From positions 1-64,000 of the forward strand of contig WTGG01000020.1 in NCBI GenBank assembly GCA_011523685.1: a stretch of DNA of 64,000 bases, in the 5' to 3' direction. Positions 19,136 to 28,890 of the stretch are shown piece after piece (positions within the stretch are counted from its first letter, which is position 1; every line of letters starts with the position of its first letter). The stretch comes from Coxiellaceae bacterium (GTDB lineage Bacteria; Pseudomonadota; Gammaproteobacteria; Coxiellales; Coxiellaceae). The notes below the pieces were generated by a model that was given only the letters and a program-made list of their open reading frames with translations, was not told where the DNA came from and did not search any database. Made by a program: the position numbers and the translations under genes.

Positions 19136-20476
19136 ATGTCGGCAATGCATTCTACCTCAAAAACCCATCCGCTAGGCTGGACCAGTATTCTTCTCGGTTT
19201 AGCATTACTCCACCTGACTTTACTGTACACACTTAAAATCCTTGTTAACCCAACACAGCTAACAGGATGGATGAATACACTAAGCGGTGAACCGGCATCT
19301 CATCGCCTACTCCTACCGGCACTCACATTGATCAGCAAACACCTATATTTCTATACGACAATACAATGCATTATCGGTGTATTGGCAAGTGTCTGGCTAA
19401 TGATTAGTTTCCGAATATCATCAGCCATTGCCGCTGCAATGATTTTTTTCGGCATTTGGCTGGTGACCTTGGGCGTACCTGGCTTTTGGTTTTTCGAGTT
19501 TTTAGTCCCTCTGACTGCCTCAATTGTCTTAATTAGTGCCTATAGGTGTTACCCAAAAACTTGTCGCCCACAGGGCATTGGTTTCCGTTTATTTGATTTT
19601 TTTACCACCCGAGGATATATAGGCTTCGCTATTGCCTTCACAGGTGTCATTTTTTATTTTAATCGCTTATCCCTCAATGGCGGATCATATAACTTGAGAT
19701 TTTCTCTGGCATACGCTGTGTGTTGCCTATTCATGCTCATTTTGACTTATGCAATGGATCGTTATCGGCAATCGATCGATAGTCAAAATCAAATACACTA
19801 TCAACGTCTACATGATTTTTTCATTAATGGTTTGATCTATGTGGTTGGCGCTATGCTGGTATTTCAAGTCATTGATAACTTTGCTTTAGGCTGGTTCACA
19901 GAATCAGGTTATAAGCAGTTAGTGTTATCCTACGCAGCAACAACGCATAAAACCTTTCATCTGACGCAACGATTATTACAAGATGCAGCAGGATACGCAT
20001 CAATCTTATATCCCCTGCAAATTACCATGGAGTCTGTATTTGCGGTCACGCTGTGCCTGCGTGTCACTGTGTTGCCAATGATGTACGGTGTATTTTGTCT
20101 TGTTGCATTGCTGACTTGGGTTGAGTTGGGTGTTTCTCCCACATGGCCACCGTCACCCGGCGCTGAAACGAACTGGCTATGGGAACTCCTATTTTCCACA
20201 TTATTAATTCTGATTGCCATTATCTATAAACAACGTCAATTACATCATCGATGGCATTGGCGAGCCTTTCTCCTGGATTATTATCATGGTGATTACACGA
20301 CCATGGTTGCAAGCAGAATTATCATTAACGTCGTCATCTTATGCCTGATTGCGTTAGCACTCAAAACCTTACTCGGCGCTCATGGATTAGTGATGGTCTT
20401 AGTTGATACAACATTGGCCCTACTGGTATTAAACCTCATCGCTGAGTCGATACGAAGCTACCGCTATCAACAATGA
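19136..20476 (+). CDS. Polytopic membrane protein with two related halves, possibly DoxX-like
   Basis: 446 residues with about ten to twelve hydrophobic segments. An AAGGAG ribosome binding site precedes the ATG. The halves (about 14-135 and 215-360) share a pattern: four helices, with the last loop-helix rich in Trp/Gly/Pro (LGVPGFWFFEFLVPL in the first, PPSPGAETNWLWELLF in the second). This resembles a duplicated DoxX-type four-helix unit, but the resemblance is loose and I assign no function. Confidence 0.6.
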   Translation: MSAMHSTSKTHPLGWTSILLGLALLHLTLLYTLKILVNPTQLTGWMNTLSGEPASHRLLLPALTLISKHLYFYTTIQCIIGVLASVWLMISFRISSAIAAAMIFFGIWLVTLGVPGFWFFEFLVPLTASIVLISAYRCYPKTCRPQGIGFRLFDFFTTRGYIGFAIAFTGVIFYFNRLSLNGGSYNLRFSLAYAVCCLFMLILTYAMDRYRQSIDSQNQIHYQRLHDFFINGLIYVVGAMLVFQVIDNFALGWFTESGYKQLVLSYAATTHKTFHLTQRLLQDAAGYASILYPLQITMESVFAVTLCLRVTVLPMMYGVFCLVALLTWVELGVSPTWPPSPGAETNWLWELLFSTLLILIAIIYKQRQLHHRWHWRAFLLDYYHGDYTTMVASRIIINVVILCLIALALKTLLGAHGLVMVLVDTTLALLVLNLIAESIRSYRYQQ

Positions 20477-20697
20477 GACTCCAGTAGCGCCTGTTCTTTA
20501 TAAGCATCGTAAGCGTCGACGTTTAAGCTGTCAAAGAACAGAACCTATCAATCTTTCGTAGTCACTTTAACAATCTAACATATAACGCTGACCGTTATCC
20601 CTAGTTTTCTTAAAAAACCATTAGATGAGTAAATTGATTGATTTCTCACCTTTAGTCTTGTATTTTTGCGCATTAAATTCACAATTGAGACAAGAAA

Positions 20698-21150
20698 ATG
20701 AACCGATTCTTTCTGTTATTATTAGGAGCCGTGGTGTTTAAAAATCACGCAGCCGCAGAGTCGCTACGCGGGATTACCCCCGATCAAAACCGATGCCCAC
20801 AAGCTAGAAATGACGATGACAATGCTGTTTGGGCCAAGTGGTCTCATCAAAAACTCGTCATTATTGGACTATCTCGTGATGATAATGGAAAAGTGACCGA
20901 GTATTCCCAACCATCGAAATCCAGCTGCCTACCTGCATTAGATAACACCCATCCATCTGTTCACAACGAAGGCAGTACTTATATACCACTGAAGGAATTC
21001 TACTACACCTCATATGACCCAGATACACATGCCTGCAATTACGTGATGAGATGTTTCAACGATCAAAGAAAGCGGTATACCCTAACCCCAACAAAGGATC
21101 AGGATCTATCGCAACAAAACCAAGACAGTTATCTAGTCATAACTCGATAA
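20698..21150 (+). CDS. Secreted protein of unknown function
   Basis: 150 residues with a signal peptide (hydrophobic FLLLLLGAVVF core, likely cleavage after HAAA). The mature part is hydrophilic with four Cys residues (about 33, 77, 112 and 118 of the precursor), which could form two disulphides in the periplasm or outside. Not recognised. It is followed by a strong terminator. Confidence 0.65.
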   Translation: MNRFFLLLLGAVVFKNHAAAESLRGITPDQNRCPQARNDDDNAVWAKWSHQKLVIIGLSRDDNGKVTEYSQPSKSSCLPALDNTHPSVHNEGSTYIPLKEFYYTSYDPDTHACNYVMRCFNDQRKRYTLTPTKDQDLSQQNQDSYLVITR

Positions 21151-21160
21151 GTTCTCATAT

Positions 21161-21213
21161 AAACACTCACTGACGTTAATCTGCTATAACCTGAAGTGAG
21201 TGTTTTTGCTTTT
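21161..21213 (+). terminator. Rho-independent terminator of the secreted-protein gene
   Basis: AAACACTCACT (21161-21171) pairs perfectly with AGTGAGTGTTT (21195-21205), with a 23-base loop, then TTGCTTTT. A GTG at 21200 that would lengthen the next gene lies inside the stem, an argument against that start. Confidence 0.75.
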
Positions 21214-21271
21214 ACCAATCTCAGTCTTTATATATACTCACGGCAATTCCAATACAATACGATGGGTAGTC

Positions 21272-21985
21272 ATGAGCATTTTGGCTTTACTAATGCAGTT
21301 TTTCAAATCACCCACTCACTATGAACCCTTTAACAGCTGGTATTTTTCTGCACTATCTGTGCTACTACTCTTATGCATTGTGGTATGTTTGACACCGAAT
21401 AAGCTTAGACACCACCCTCTATACCGATGGGCAATCGCTACTCCCGCTTTTGTTTCCGTTTGCTCCAGCTGCTATCTCTATCATGTTATTCCACTCCATC
21501 TGTGTCATATCACGGGTGTACTAGTCATCCCACTTGCTCTCATATTCCAACGACAATTATTCCAATACTGTTTAATTTACGTTTCTGGATGGGCTGCCTT
21601 ACTCGCACTACTCACACCGAACCTAGCACTGCATACTTCCATGATTCGTTATCTGATCTTTTTTACCATCCATGGATTTATTGTGCTAGCCACAGTGTAC
21701 ACCTATTGTGTGTACCAGCTACCTATTACCCGCCGATCTTTCATCAACCTGCTTATGATTTTTAATGCCTATCTAGTCCTGGTTGGAATCATTGACTACG
21801 TTACACAGAACAATTATATCTACCTCAAAACACCACCCGACTCAGTACCCGGGTTATTCCAGTGGCCTTGGTATATCGGAGAAACCGAATTTTTTCTCAT
21901 AGGAATATCACTACTCACATATGGCTGTGTTCGTGCTATCACCCGCTATAAAAACCTCAAACAAACAACGATTACTCAAGATTAA
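21272..21985 (+). CDS. YwaF/TMEM164-like integral membrane protein
   Basis: About 237 residues with seven or so hydrophobic segments. The block IPLHLCHITG in the middle and NNYIYLKTPP..FQWPWYI near the C terminus match the TIGR02206/YwaF family, whose eukaryotic relative TMEM164 is a Cys-dependent acyltransferase. The Cys of PLHLC is kept. I place the start at the ATG at 21272, because the GTG at 21200 lies in a terminator stem; 21293 is also possible. Function in bacteria is not established. Confidence 0.75.
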   Translation: MSILALLMQFFKSPTHYEPFNSWYFSALSVLLLLCIVVCLTPNKLRHHPLYRWAIATPAFVSVCSSCYLYHVIPLHLCHITGVLVIPLALIFQRQLFQYCLIYVSGWAALLALLTPNLALHTSMIRYLIFFTIHGFIVLATVYTYCVYQLPITRRSFINLLMIFNAYLVLVGIIDYVTQNNYIYLKTPPDSVPGLFQWPWYIGETEFFLIGISLLTYGCVRAITRYKNLKQTTITQD

Positions 21986-22444
21986 CTAAACGCGGTGACA
22001 TAAAAAGAGCAAGGCAATCCCTAAGGGCAACCCATACCCTACAATATCACCGTTAAAATTAATCGCTGGGTCTTGTAGCCAGGAGAGAAAATAATCCATT
22101 GATCCTGCACCAGCATAAAAAATATAGGAAAAAATACTGATAGCTAAACCCAAAATTGCCCAATGCTTCCTCTTTTGAAAATTCTCTGTGTTTTCTTTGA
22201 TCGCTATGATGAGCAAACAGATACCCACACACATTAAGATCGCAGAAAGTCCATGAAAAATAATCCAACAAATTGGAATAAATTTTGCAAGTATCACACT
22301 ATTAACATCTCGATTAACTAAGGTATCTACAGCCTGCTTAGTCGGAAAGGTGATAATCGTATGTGATAAATGCAAATTAAGATGATAGCGACCAATATCC
22401 GTCAACATATTCAGCCATTCTCTAATCATCACAGGAATAACCAA
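21986..22444 (-). CDS. Small membrane protein, possibly DUF2165-like
   Basis: 152 residues with about three hydrophobic segments (about 53-83, 92-112 and 130-150) after a hydrophilic N-terminal stretch. The end pattern (SWLQDPAINFNGDIVGYGLP) and helix layout loosely recall DUF2165 membrane proteins, with low certainty. It ends right beside the convergent YwaF-like gene. Confidence 0.5.
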   Translation of the reverse strand: MVIPVMIREWLNMLTDIGRYHLNLHLSHTIITFPTKQAVDTLVNRDVNSVILAKFIPICWIIFHGLSAILMCVGICLLIIAIKENTENFQKRKHWAILGLAISIFSYIFYAGAGSMDYFLSWLQDPAINFNGDIVGYGLPLGIALLFLCHRV

Positions 22445-22539
22445 TAATATTTGAGACTATCGAATCATCGACTGTTAGCGTTAAGACATCTAATCACCTC
22501 CTTATGATTAAAAATGAGCAGTTAACACACATTACAAGA

Positions 22540-22923
22540 TTACTGCACTATCCTCCACCAATTTTGGACCCATACACGATGATCATTTAGCGCACCAAAA
22601 GCCTCTAACACTACCTTAGAATAACCTACATGAGCTTCTGATCTTATTTGATATCCCTGTTCTCCCTGATCATTGTTCTTAATATCTACCGAGACAGTGA
22701 CATGCTGTAGTGAAGAGCAATGTGAGGAACTATGATTGATAACCGCACTGGATGCACACTTTAGTCCTCGCTCTGCTAAATAAAAAGCTTGCTGATGGTT
22801 TCGATGTGCGTGCAACAATAGACTCTGCTCCCTTGTCATTGTTAGTACACCAAGCATGATGAAGCTCACAATCATCACCCAACCCAATACTACGATTAAT
22901 ACTGAACCGGATTCATGAGACAT
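22540..22923 (-). CDS. pilX: Type IV pilus minor pilin, PilX-like
   Basis: 127 residues. The N terminus (GSVLIVVLGWVMIVSFIMLGVL) is a prepilin-like hydrophobic helix with the PilX-style EQSLLLHAHRNHQQAFYLAE stretch, where AFYLAERGL is typical. PilX primes pilus assembly with PilV, PilW and PilY1. It begins two bases after the pilW stop. Confidence 0.8.
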   Translation of the reverse strand: MSHESGSVLIVVLGWVMIVSFIMLGVLTMTREQSLLLHAHRNHQQAFYLAERGLKCASSAVINHSSSHCSSLQHVTVSVDIKNNDQGEQGYQIRSEAHVGYSKVVLEAFGALNDHRVWVQNWWRIVQ

Positions 22924-22925
22924 CG

Positions 22926-23654
22926 TTATAACTCACGGAGCGCGACAGTGATCATAACATCTGTTAGAAAAGCACCCTCAGGTACTGTATATATTCGACC
23001 TAACCACGTATACCGTGTTTGTGTATGGAGCATCTTAAACCGCGTTCGCATCAAGGTATTAAATGACACCAACTTCACGTGATGCCAATCATTAACCGAG
23101 GAAGCTAATAACCATGACTTCTGACTATTATCAGACGGTAACTGTAGCGCATAATGAATAGACCAATCTTCAATGCCCGACACTAAAGCTTCACGTCGCC
23201 CACCTTCCACTTTTTGATACAGCGCATATTCAGGCTGACCCCATTCATTCTTATAATGGGTTTTAGCAATATAATACGCCGTATTAATCCATTGTTGTTT
23301 ACCACGATAGCGTCGGCAAGCTGAAATAATCACAGCTTCTGTCTGTGACTTTCTTTGCGTCAGCCAACGCGGTGCTGACTGATGAGGACCATAACCTTTT
23401 ATAACCTGTACACGATCATTCTTATCTTTAAGACAATCTGACAACCCAGCTTGTGAGATGCGTTGCGGCAACCATTGTGTTAATCCATTTTCTCTATCCA
23501 TTAAATCAGTCATTGCCTGTTGCCAATGCAGATGTTGACTTAAATCACCTACCAGCATAATAACTGTTAACAACAACCAAGCTGATAAACTCATCGCCAA
23601 TAGCATTTCCAAGACAGTAAAACCCAACTGATTATGACAACGCCGAGCACTCAT
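22926..23654 (-). CDS. pilW: Type IV pilus minor pilin, PilW-like
   Basis: The prepilin cleavage site is clear: basic MSARRCHNQLG then FTVLEMLLAMSLSAWLLL, with Glu at +5 of the mature protein. The rest is a C-terminal pilin-like domain. I choose the ATG at 23654, which overlaps the pilV stop as ATGA (242 residues), over the longer frame from 23693. Confidence 0.85.
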   Translation of the reverse strand: MSARRCHNQLGFTVLEMLLAMSLSAWLLLTVIMLVGDLSQHLHWQQAMTDLMDRENGLTQWLPQRISQAGLSDCLKDKNDRVQVIKGYGPHQSAPRWLTQRKSQTEAVIISACRRYRGKQQWINTAYYIAKTHYKNEWGQPEYALYQKVEGGRREALVSGIEDWSIHYALQLPSDNSQKSWLLASSVNDWHHVKLVSFNTLMRTRFKMLHTQTRYTWLGRIYTVPEGAFLTDVMITVALREL

Positions 23655-24001
23655 GAAGCAAACAACAGATGATAGTGGTGACCTTGTCGCCAAGATAAAT
23701 CAACATCACACAACCCCTGGTCACAACTCAACTGAACCTGAAGTTGTGGCAAATGATGATTAGACTGCTTCAACCATTCTTGATAGATTTTACTCGAGAT
23801 TACCCTCTTAGGATCTGCTCGATATAATTCAGCTAAATTAGCTGCAGCGTGCATGGCTTGACAATATAGCCAATCTTGATGAATTTGCTGTATAGATTCC
23901 CGCTCTAAAGACAACACTAATAGCGTCACCAGAACCACCAATGACCAAGCAATCATCACTTCCAGCATACAAAATCCAGCTTGGTCATCAATACCCCTCA
24001 T
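23651..24001 (-). CDS. pilV: Type IV pilus minor pilin, PilV-like
   Basis: 116 residues. The leader MRGIDDQAG is cleaved before FCMLEVMIAWSLVVLVTLLVL, a type IV prepilin helix with Glu at +5. Two Cys in the C-terminal part (SCDQGLC) could form a disulphide. First gene of pilV-pilW-pilX. The usual partners fimT, pilY1 and pilE are not next to it. Confidence 0.85.
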   Translation of the reverse strand: MRGIDDQAGFCMLEVMIAWSLVVLVTLLVLSLERESIQQIHQDWLYCQAMHAAANLAELYRADPKRVISSKIYQEWLKQSNHHLPQLQVQLSCDQGLCDVDLSWRQGHHYHLLFAS

Positions 24002-24156
24002 GAAAAGTAATATAACGTACTGATTAACAGAAGATTACCGTAAAAAACTCTGGGTTTTAAAAAAAGATTGTTTTACACCGATGAAATGACTATCGTATCG
24101 TTTCTAAACGAAAATAAATGGGCGCATATTAACCAATTTACAATAAGGTTCATCAC

Positions 24157-25380
24157 GTGAAAACAAAACACTTTCTATTGGGCTGGGCCATGTGGCTCAT
24201 CGCAGCACTGTTTTACGGATTAGATTACTTCCAACACACAGCACCCAGTGTTCTGATAGAACCTATCGCCCATAGCCTCGACGTTAGCTATACCACCATT
24301 GGAAACATCATGGGAATTTACTTTCCACTGTATGCACTTTCACAAATACCAGCAGGTTACTGCTTAGATCGATTTGGCATTCGCATCACACTCACCTTTG
24401 CTTGTCTCATCGTGTCATTAGGCTTACTGATTAGCAGCTCGCCCTCTCTAACAGCACTCACTATAGGACGAGTCCTAATCGCCATTGGCTCTGCTGCAGC
24501 TTTTCTCGGTGCATTAAAAACAGGCTCTACGTGGCTGCCGAAGTCCACGTTTCCATTTGCCGTTGGCTTAACCAATACCATCGGTGTTCTGGGCGGACTA
24601 CTCGGACAACCCTTCTTGAATCACATGATCGAACAATCAACCTGGCAACATGCCTTTCATCTGATTACATTATTTGGCTTTATTCTGGCTGTCATTATCT
24701 ACACCTTGCTACGGGCACCTGAAAAACCACGAGGCTTACTAGAGAGCAACAGCCATATTGTGCCGATTCTAAAAACGCAAGCCGTCTGGCTGCTAGCACT
24801 CTACGCTGGCATTATGGTTGGCACGGTTGTGAATGCATTCGCAGAACTCTATGATGTCGTCTTTTTAAAATACAGCCACCATATTAGCAGCCAACAAGCT
24901 GCCTCAATTAGCAGCATGATTTTCATTGGAATTGCAGTCGGTGGTCCACTGCATGGCATCATGGCAAACCTATTTCGAAGTAAAATACGCTGGATGTTAA
25001 TCGCTAATACCATAACCATCCTATTGTTTTCAGTGATTGTGTTCTCATCAAAAACACCACTTAATTCAGTAATCATGTACCCCTTATACTTCGCTGTCGG
25101 TTTTTTTGTGTCTAGCATGCTATTAGCTTTTAGTTACGCACGACAATATTTCCCACAAAAGTTACATGCAACAGCGTTTGCAGTCATTAACATGGTAATA
25201 GGACTCTGTGGTTTCTTCTTTCAGGAATTACTCGGCGCTATGATTGACTATTTCAAACAACATCTATCGATATATGACACCCATTACATGTTTTTCTATA
25301 GCTTTTGGGTGTTACTGATACCTCTAATGATTAGCTGGGTTTTATGCTTTCAATTGAAGAAAGCACCACAATACTCATGA
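24157..25380 (+). CDS. MFS transporter
   Basis: 407 residues with twelve hydrophobic segments. The loop 2-3 motif of the major facilitator superfamily is present as IPAGYCLDRFGIR. It starts with GTG after AAGG. Its 3' end overlaps the end of the convergent ABC permease gene by six bases. Substrate unknown. Confidence 0.9.
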   Translation: MKTKHFLLGWAMWLIAALFYGLDYFQHTAPSVLIEPIAHSLDVSYTTIGNIMGIYFPLYALSQIPAGYCLDRFGIRITLTFACLIVSLGLLISSSPSLTALTIGRVLIAIGSAAAFLGALKTGSTWLPKSTFPFAVGLTNTIGVLGGLLGQPFLNHMIEQSTWQHAFHLITLFGFILAVIIYTLLRAPEKPRGLLESNSHIVPILKTQAVWLLALYAGIMVGTVVNAFAELYDVVFLKYSHHISSQQAASISSMIFIGIAVGGPLHGIMANLFRSKIRWMLIANTITILLFSVIVFSSKTPLNSVIMYPLYFAVGFFVSSMLLAFSYARQYFPQKLHATAFAVINMVIGLCGFFFQELLGAMIDYFKQHLSIYDTHYMFFYSFWVLLIPLMISWVLCFQLKKAPQYS

Positions 25381-26148
25381 ACGCATCCGTTTTGAGCGTA
25401 TTAGCAACTGCGTCGTCAATATAAAAGCGCCTATTGCTAACATTGTACTGACCGTTAATGCATATGATGTAGATGGGTCTTTTAACCCCAACATGCTAAA
25501 ACGAAACGTCGAGACTAGATAAAAAATAGGATCCAAGTGCGAAACAGCCTGCCAAAATGGTGGTAACATTTGCACCGAATAAAACACACCCGCAAAATAG
25601 GTTAATGGAGAAATAATAAAATTAGGCACCCATGAGACATCATCAAATTTACGAGCAAACACACCATTAATGATACCCACTAAAGCAAATACGAACGCCG
25701 TTACCAACATCGAATACACCATCAAAATAGGATGCACAAAATGCACATGCGTGACACAAATAGCGACTAAAGCGACCATACAACCCACTAAAGCACCACG
25801 AAACACACCTCCCATGGCATAACCTAATACAATCAAAGTCGCTGGCATTGGCGAGACTAAAAGCTCCTCAATGGAGCCTGCAAACTTTGCACCAAAAAAA
25901 GATGACGATGTATTCACATAGGCATTAATTAATGTCGCCATTAAAATCAAACCAGGAACAATGTATTGAATGTATGGGAAACCATGCTGATCAGCGATAT
26001 GCGACCCAATCACCTTGCCAAAAATAAAAAAATACAACGTGGTGGTTACAACAGGAGCAGCAACGGTTTGTGGCCAAATACGAAAACAACGACCAACCTC
26101 TTTACGCAGCAGAGTCAATAATGCATAGCAAGCCTGTTGAAACGTCAT
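25375..26148 (-). CDS. ABC-2 type transporter permease, YadH-like
   Basis: 257-residue inner-membrane permease with six hydrophobic segments; motifs such as YIQYIVPGLILMATL and GSIEELLVSPMP are typical of the YadH subgroup. It overlaps the ATPase gene by four bases. The pair forms an exporter; the substrate is not known for this subgroup. Confidence 0.92.
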   Translation of the reverse strand: MTFQQACYALLTLLRKEVGRCFRIWPQTVAAPVVTTTLYFFIFGKVIGSHIADQHGFPYIQYIVPGLILMATLINAYVNTSSSFFGAKFAGSIEELLVSPMPATLIVLGYAMGGVFRGALVGCMVALVAICVTHVHFVHPILMVYSMLVTAFVFALVGIINGVFARKFDDVSWVPNFIISPLTYFAGVFYSVQMLPPFWQAVSHLDPIFYLVSTFRFSMLGLKDPSTSYALTVSTMLAIGAFILTTQLLIRSKRMRS

Positions 26149-27089
26149 ACTATCTCCTTCTTTTTATCGGTATAGGTCAAAAACAACTCCTCGAGTCGAT
26201 TCACTTTATTACGCAGACTGTTGATCGTAATATTGTATTTATCCAAGATGGCAAACACATCATTCATTGACGCCGAATGGCACACATCGACTTGTAAGGT
26301 TTGATGATCGACCTTGGAAAGCGTAACTCCTGGAAGCTTATAGGCCATTAAACGAGTTAACTGATCTTGATCAACACCATCGGCAACATCCAATATGAAG
26401 CTTTCAACCTTTAATTGACTCATTAAATCGTGCTTATTCCTATCTTCAATCAATTTACCACCGTTAATAATCGCAATCCGCTCGCAAAGGTGCTCTGCCT
26501 CTTCCAAATAATGAGTCGTCAAAAGAATCGTTGTGCCTGCAGCATTCATTTCTTGCAAGAAAGCCCACATTGAACGACGCAATTGAATATCAACCCCAGC
26601 TGTGGGTTCGTCTAAAATTAACAGTTGAGGTTCATGCACCATGGCTCTAGCAATCATTAAACGCCGTTTCATACCTCCAGATAGCGAGCGAGCTATATGA
26701 TGTCGCTTTTCCCATAAATCGAGCATAGAGAGGTATTTTTCAGTACGCTTTTTGGCAACAGAATGGGAAAGACCAAAAAAACCACCCTGATTAATCACGA
26801 TATCTTGAACGCGTTCAAAGACAGGAAAGTTAAACTCTTGAGGTACTGTACCAATACACGCTTTAGCCTGACCAAAAGCCTGATCGATATCATGACCATA
26901 CACAGAAACATAACCCGAAGACTTAATGACCAATGAATTGAGAATACCAATCAGTGTGGTTTTACCCGCACCATTAGGCCCCAGTAAACCCAAAAACTCA
27001 CCCGGCTGAATCTTTAATGTAAAATCATGCAGTGCTCGCACACCGTTAGTATAGGTTTTGTTCAATTGCGTAACGTCTAACGCTAACAT
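26145..27089 (-). CDS. ABC transporter ATP-binding protein, YadG-like
   Basis: 314 residues. Walker A GPNGAGKTTL near residue 38, signature LSGGMKRRLMIARAM near 138, Walker B LLILDEPTAGVD, then a C-terminal extension of about 90 residues usual in YadG-type exporters. AGAGG stands before the ATG. Operon with the YadH-like permease. Confidence 0.94.
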   Translation of the reverse strand: MLALDVTQLNKTYTNGVRALHDFTLKIQPGEFLGLLGPNGAGKTTLIGILNSLVIKSSGYVSVYGHDIDQAFGQAKACIGTVPQEFNFPVFERVQDIVINQGGFFGLSHSVAKKRTEKYLSMLDLWEKRHHIARSLSGGMKRRLMIARAMVHEPQLLILDEPTAGVDIQLRRSMWAFLQEMNAAGTTILLTTHYLEEAEHLCERIAIINGGKLIEDRNKHDLMSQLKVESFILDVADGVDQDQLTRLMAYKLPGVTLSKVDHQTLQVDVCHSASMNDVFAILDKYNITINSLRNKVNRLEELFLTYTDKKKEIV

Positions 27090-27257
27090 GGCACAACCTC
27101 TGTGTTTAAATAGGCAAACAGTGTAGTGGATTTACCCATTAATTACTATTTGCACATAAGATTACCAAATCGTAATGGAACTTCTAAAGTGATTGATATA
27201 GCGGGCATCTCATCCTATTATTGAGAATTATTTTCTTATTATTACCTCAAAATCATA

Positions 27258-27956
27258 ATGGAAACGAATAAATCTCGCGTAAAAAATTCCACTGACACCT
27301 TCATTGCTACCCTGGAGGCCAGTGACATCAATACAAACACGCAACTTTTTCAACGGATGTTGGATGACTCTACTCGTTATTCAAAAAATCTATTTCTTGC
27401 AGCAATAGAGCATCTATCACAACAACAAGTCCACGGTAGTACCTTACTTAATCAGCTAAAGGCCTGCTATGAGGATAAAATGCTCAAGACAAAAAATGCA
27501 CGAGCGAAACGCAATTCATTTTGTGCTGCTTCCGCCTCAATTTTCACATGCCTTGGCAAAACAGCTGGCCAAGCCTCAACATTACACAGGAGTAAAACAC
27601 ACTTCCTCCCCTTATCCTCCATACCAGAACAATACAATGAAACTGACCTTGATAATGACCTGCTGTATTCCACATCAGATCATGACACCATGTATCTGGT
27701 CATGATTAACATGACCGAATATCCAACACAATATCAATCCTACCAATTACAACAAGCTATCGATGACCTCACTGCAATACCTCAATCACCCAAAGAAACA
27801 TCAATGATAAAAGATCGAATCTCCATAATTACCACTCAAAGAACTTCTCCATTTACTACAGATGTCATTGACACACTTAAGCATGGGCTCGTTAAAGGGT
27901 TATCTTTGAGCTTAGAGGCTAAAGATTGTTCATTACAAACCAACTCACCGGGTTAA
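27258..27956 (+). CDS. Hypothetical protein, orphan
   Basis: 232 residues, not recognised. No signal peptide; one modestly hydrophobic patch near residues 92-102. Polar, Thr/Ser/Gln-rich composition like the other orphans of this window. The ribosome binding site is poor. Its 3' end overlaps the convergent LD-carboxypeptidase gene by 12 bases. Confidence 0.5.
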   Translation: METNKSRVKNSTDTFIATLEASDINTNTQLFQRMLDDSTRYSKNLFLAAIEHLSQQQVHGSTLLNQLKACYEDKMLKTKNARAKRNSFCAASASIFTCLGKTAGQASTLHRSKTHFLPLSSIPEQYNETDLDNDLLYSTSDHDTMYLVMINMTEYPTQYQSYQLQQAIDDLTAIPQSPKETSMIKDRISIITTQRTSPFTTDVIDTLKHGLVKGLSLSLEAKDCSLQTNSPG

Positions 27957-28874
27957 GGTATATGACAGACAGACGCGGCCGTCATCACGATGAATAGTAG
28001 CGACTTGATTAATTAATACCGGCACATTATCACACCCATGCCCAATGTGCTCTGAGAGAAATACCGGATAATCACAGGTCTTTGCGAACTGTGTGAGACG
28101 TGGCAATACGTCCGGGGTTGTTGCATCGGCTAATGGCGATTGCGTGTTCGCATGCTGCGAAAATCCACCCAAGATTAACGCGTTTGCACCCTGTAATACA
28201 CCGACCCGCTGTAAGTATTTCAATGACCGTGCAATTGCATAAGGATGCTCATTGACATCCTCGAGAACAATCATTTTGCCCAATGCATCCAACTCCCAAC
28301 AATCTTTAACGCCCAGCGTCACCATAGTCAAATTACCAGCCACCATGGGCGCGCTCAGATCACTGATTTGAGTGGCCGTTTTATTTAAAGGCTGTAAATC
28401 AGACCACATCACTTCATGAGCTTGTTGACTCAACCATGCCTGCATACTATCCATGGTGGGTTGATTTAATCCACCACTCACAAACCCTTTAACACAAGGC
28501 CCATGAATAGCCTGCCAATGACTATACCGTGACAAAAAGAATAATAATGCGGTGATATCACTAAACCCCAGCAACCACTTGGGTGGTAATGCCTGCAATG
28601 CATCTTTATGTGAGATTAGGTGAGGAATCAGATCCGCACTGCCTTCACCACCACGCACAGCCCAAAGGCCATCGATATCTGGATCCAAGGCACATTGCAG
28701 AAACTGATCTGTTCGCTCTTCGATGGATTGCGATTGATAACAAGCCGGTGTATACACAATACGGCACGGGTATCGCGCCTCTACCCATTGTTTCGCTTGC
28801 TCAACCTCAACCTGAGTGCCCATTGGCGATGCAGGAGCTACCCAAGCAATCCTTAGCATTGATGCAGTAGGCAT
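27945..28874 (-). CDS. ldcA: LD-carboxypeptidase (peptidase family S66)
   Basis: Cleaves the L,D bond to the terminal D-Ala of murein tetrapeptides in peptidoglycan recycling. The nucleophile Ser is in LLGFSDITALL (about residue 112), Glu in IVLEDVNEHPY and His in SEHIGHGCDNVP, completing the S66 triad. The 309 residues are standard. Seventeen bases separate it from ispG, so the two may be cotranscribed. Confidence 0.93.
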   Translation of the reverse strand: MPTASMLRIAWVAPASPMGTQVEVEQAKQWVEARYPCRIVYTPACYQSQSIEERTDQFLQCALDPDIDGLWAVRGGEGSADLIPHLISHKDALQALPPKWLLGFSDITALLFFLSRYSHWQAIHGPCVKGFVSGGLNQPTMDSMQAWLSQQAHEVMWSDLQPLNKTATQISDLSAPMVAGNLTMVTLGVKDCWELDALGKMIVLEDVNEHPYAIARSLKYLQRVGVLQGANALILGGFSQHANTQSPLADATTPDVLPRLTQFAKTCDYPVFLSEHIGHGCDNVPVLINQVATIHRDDGRVCLSYTLTR

Positions 28875-28890
28875 CCTGTCTCCTTAGACA

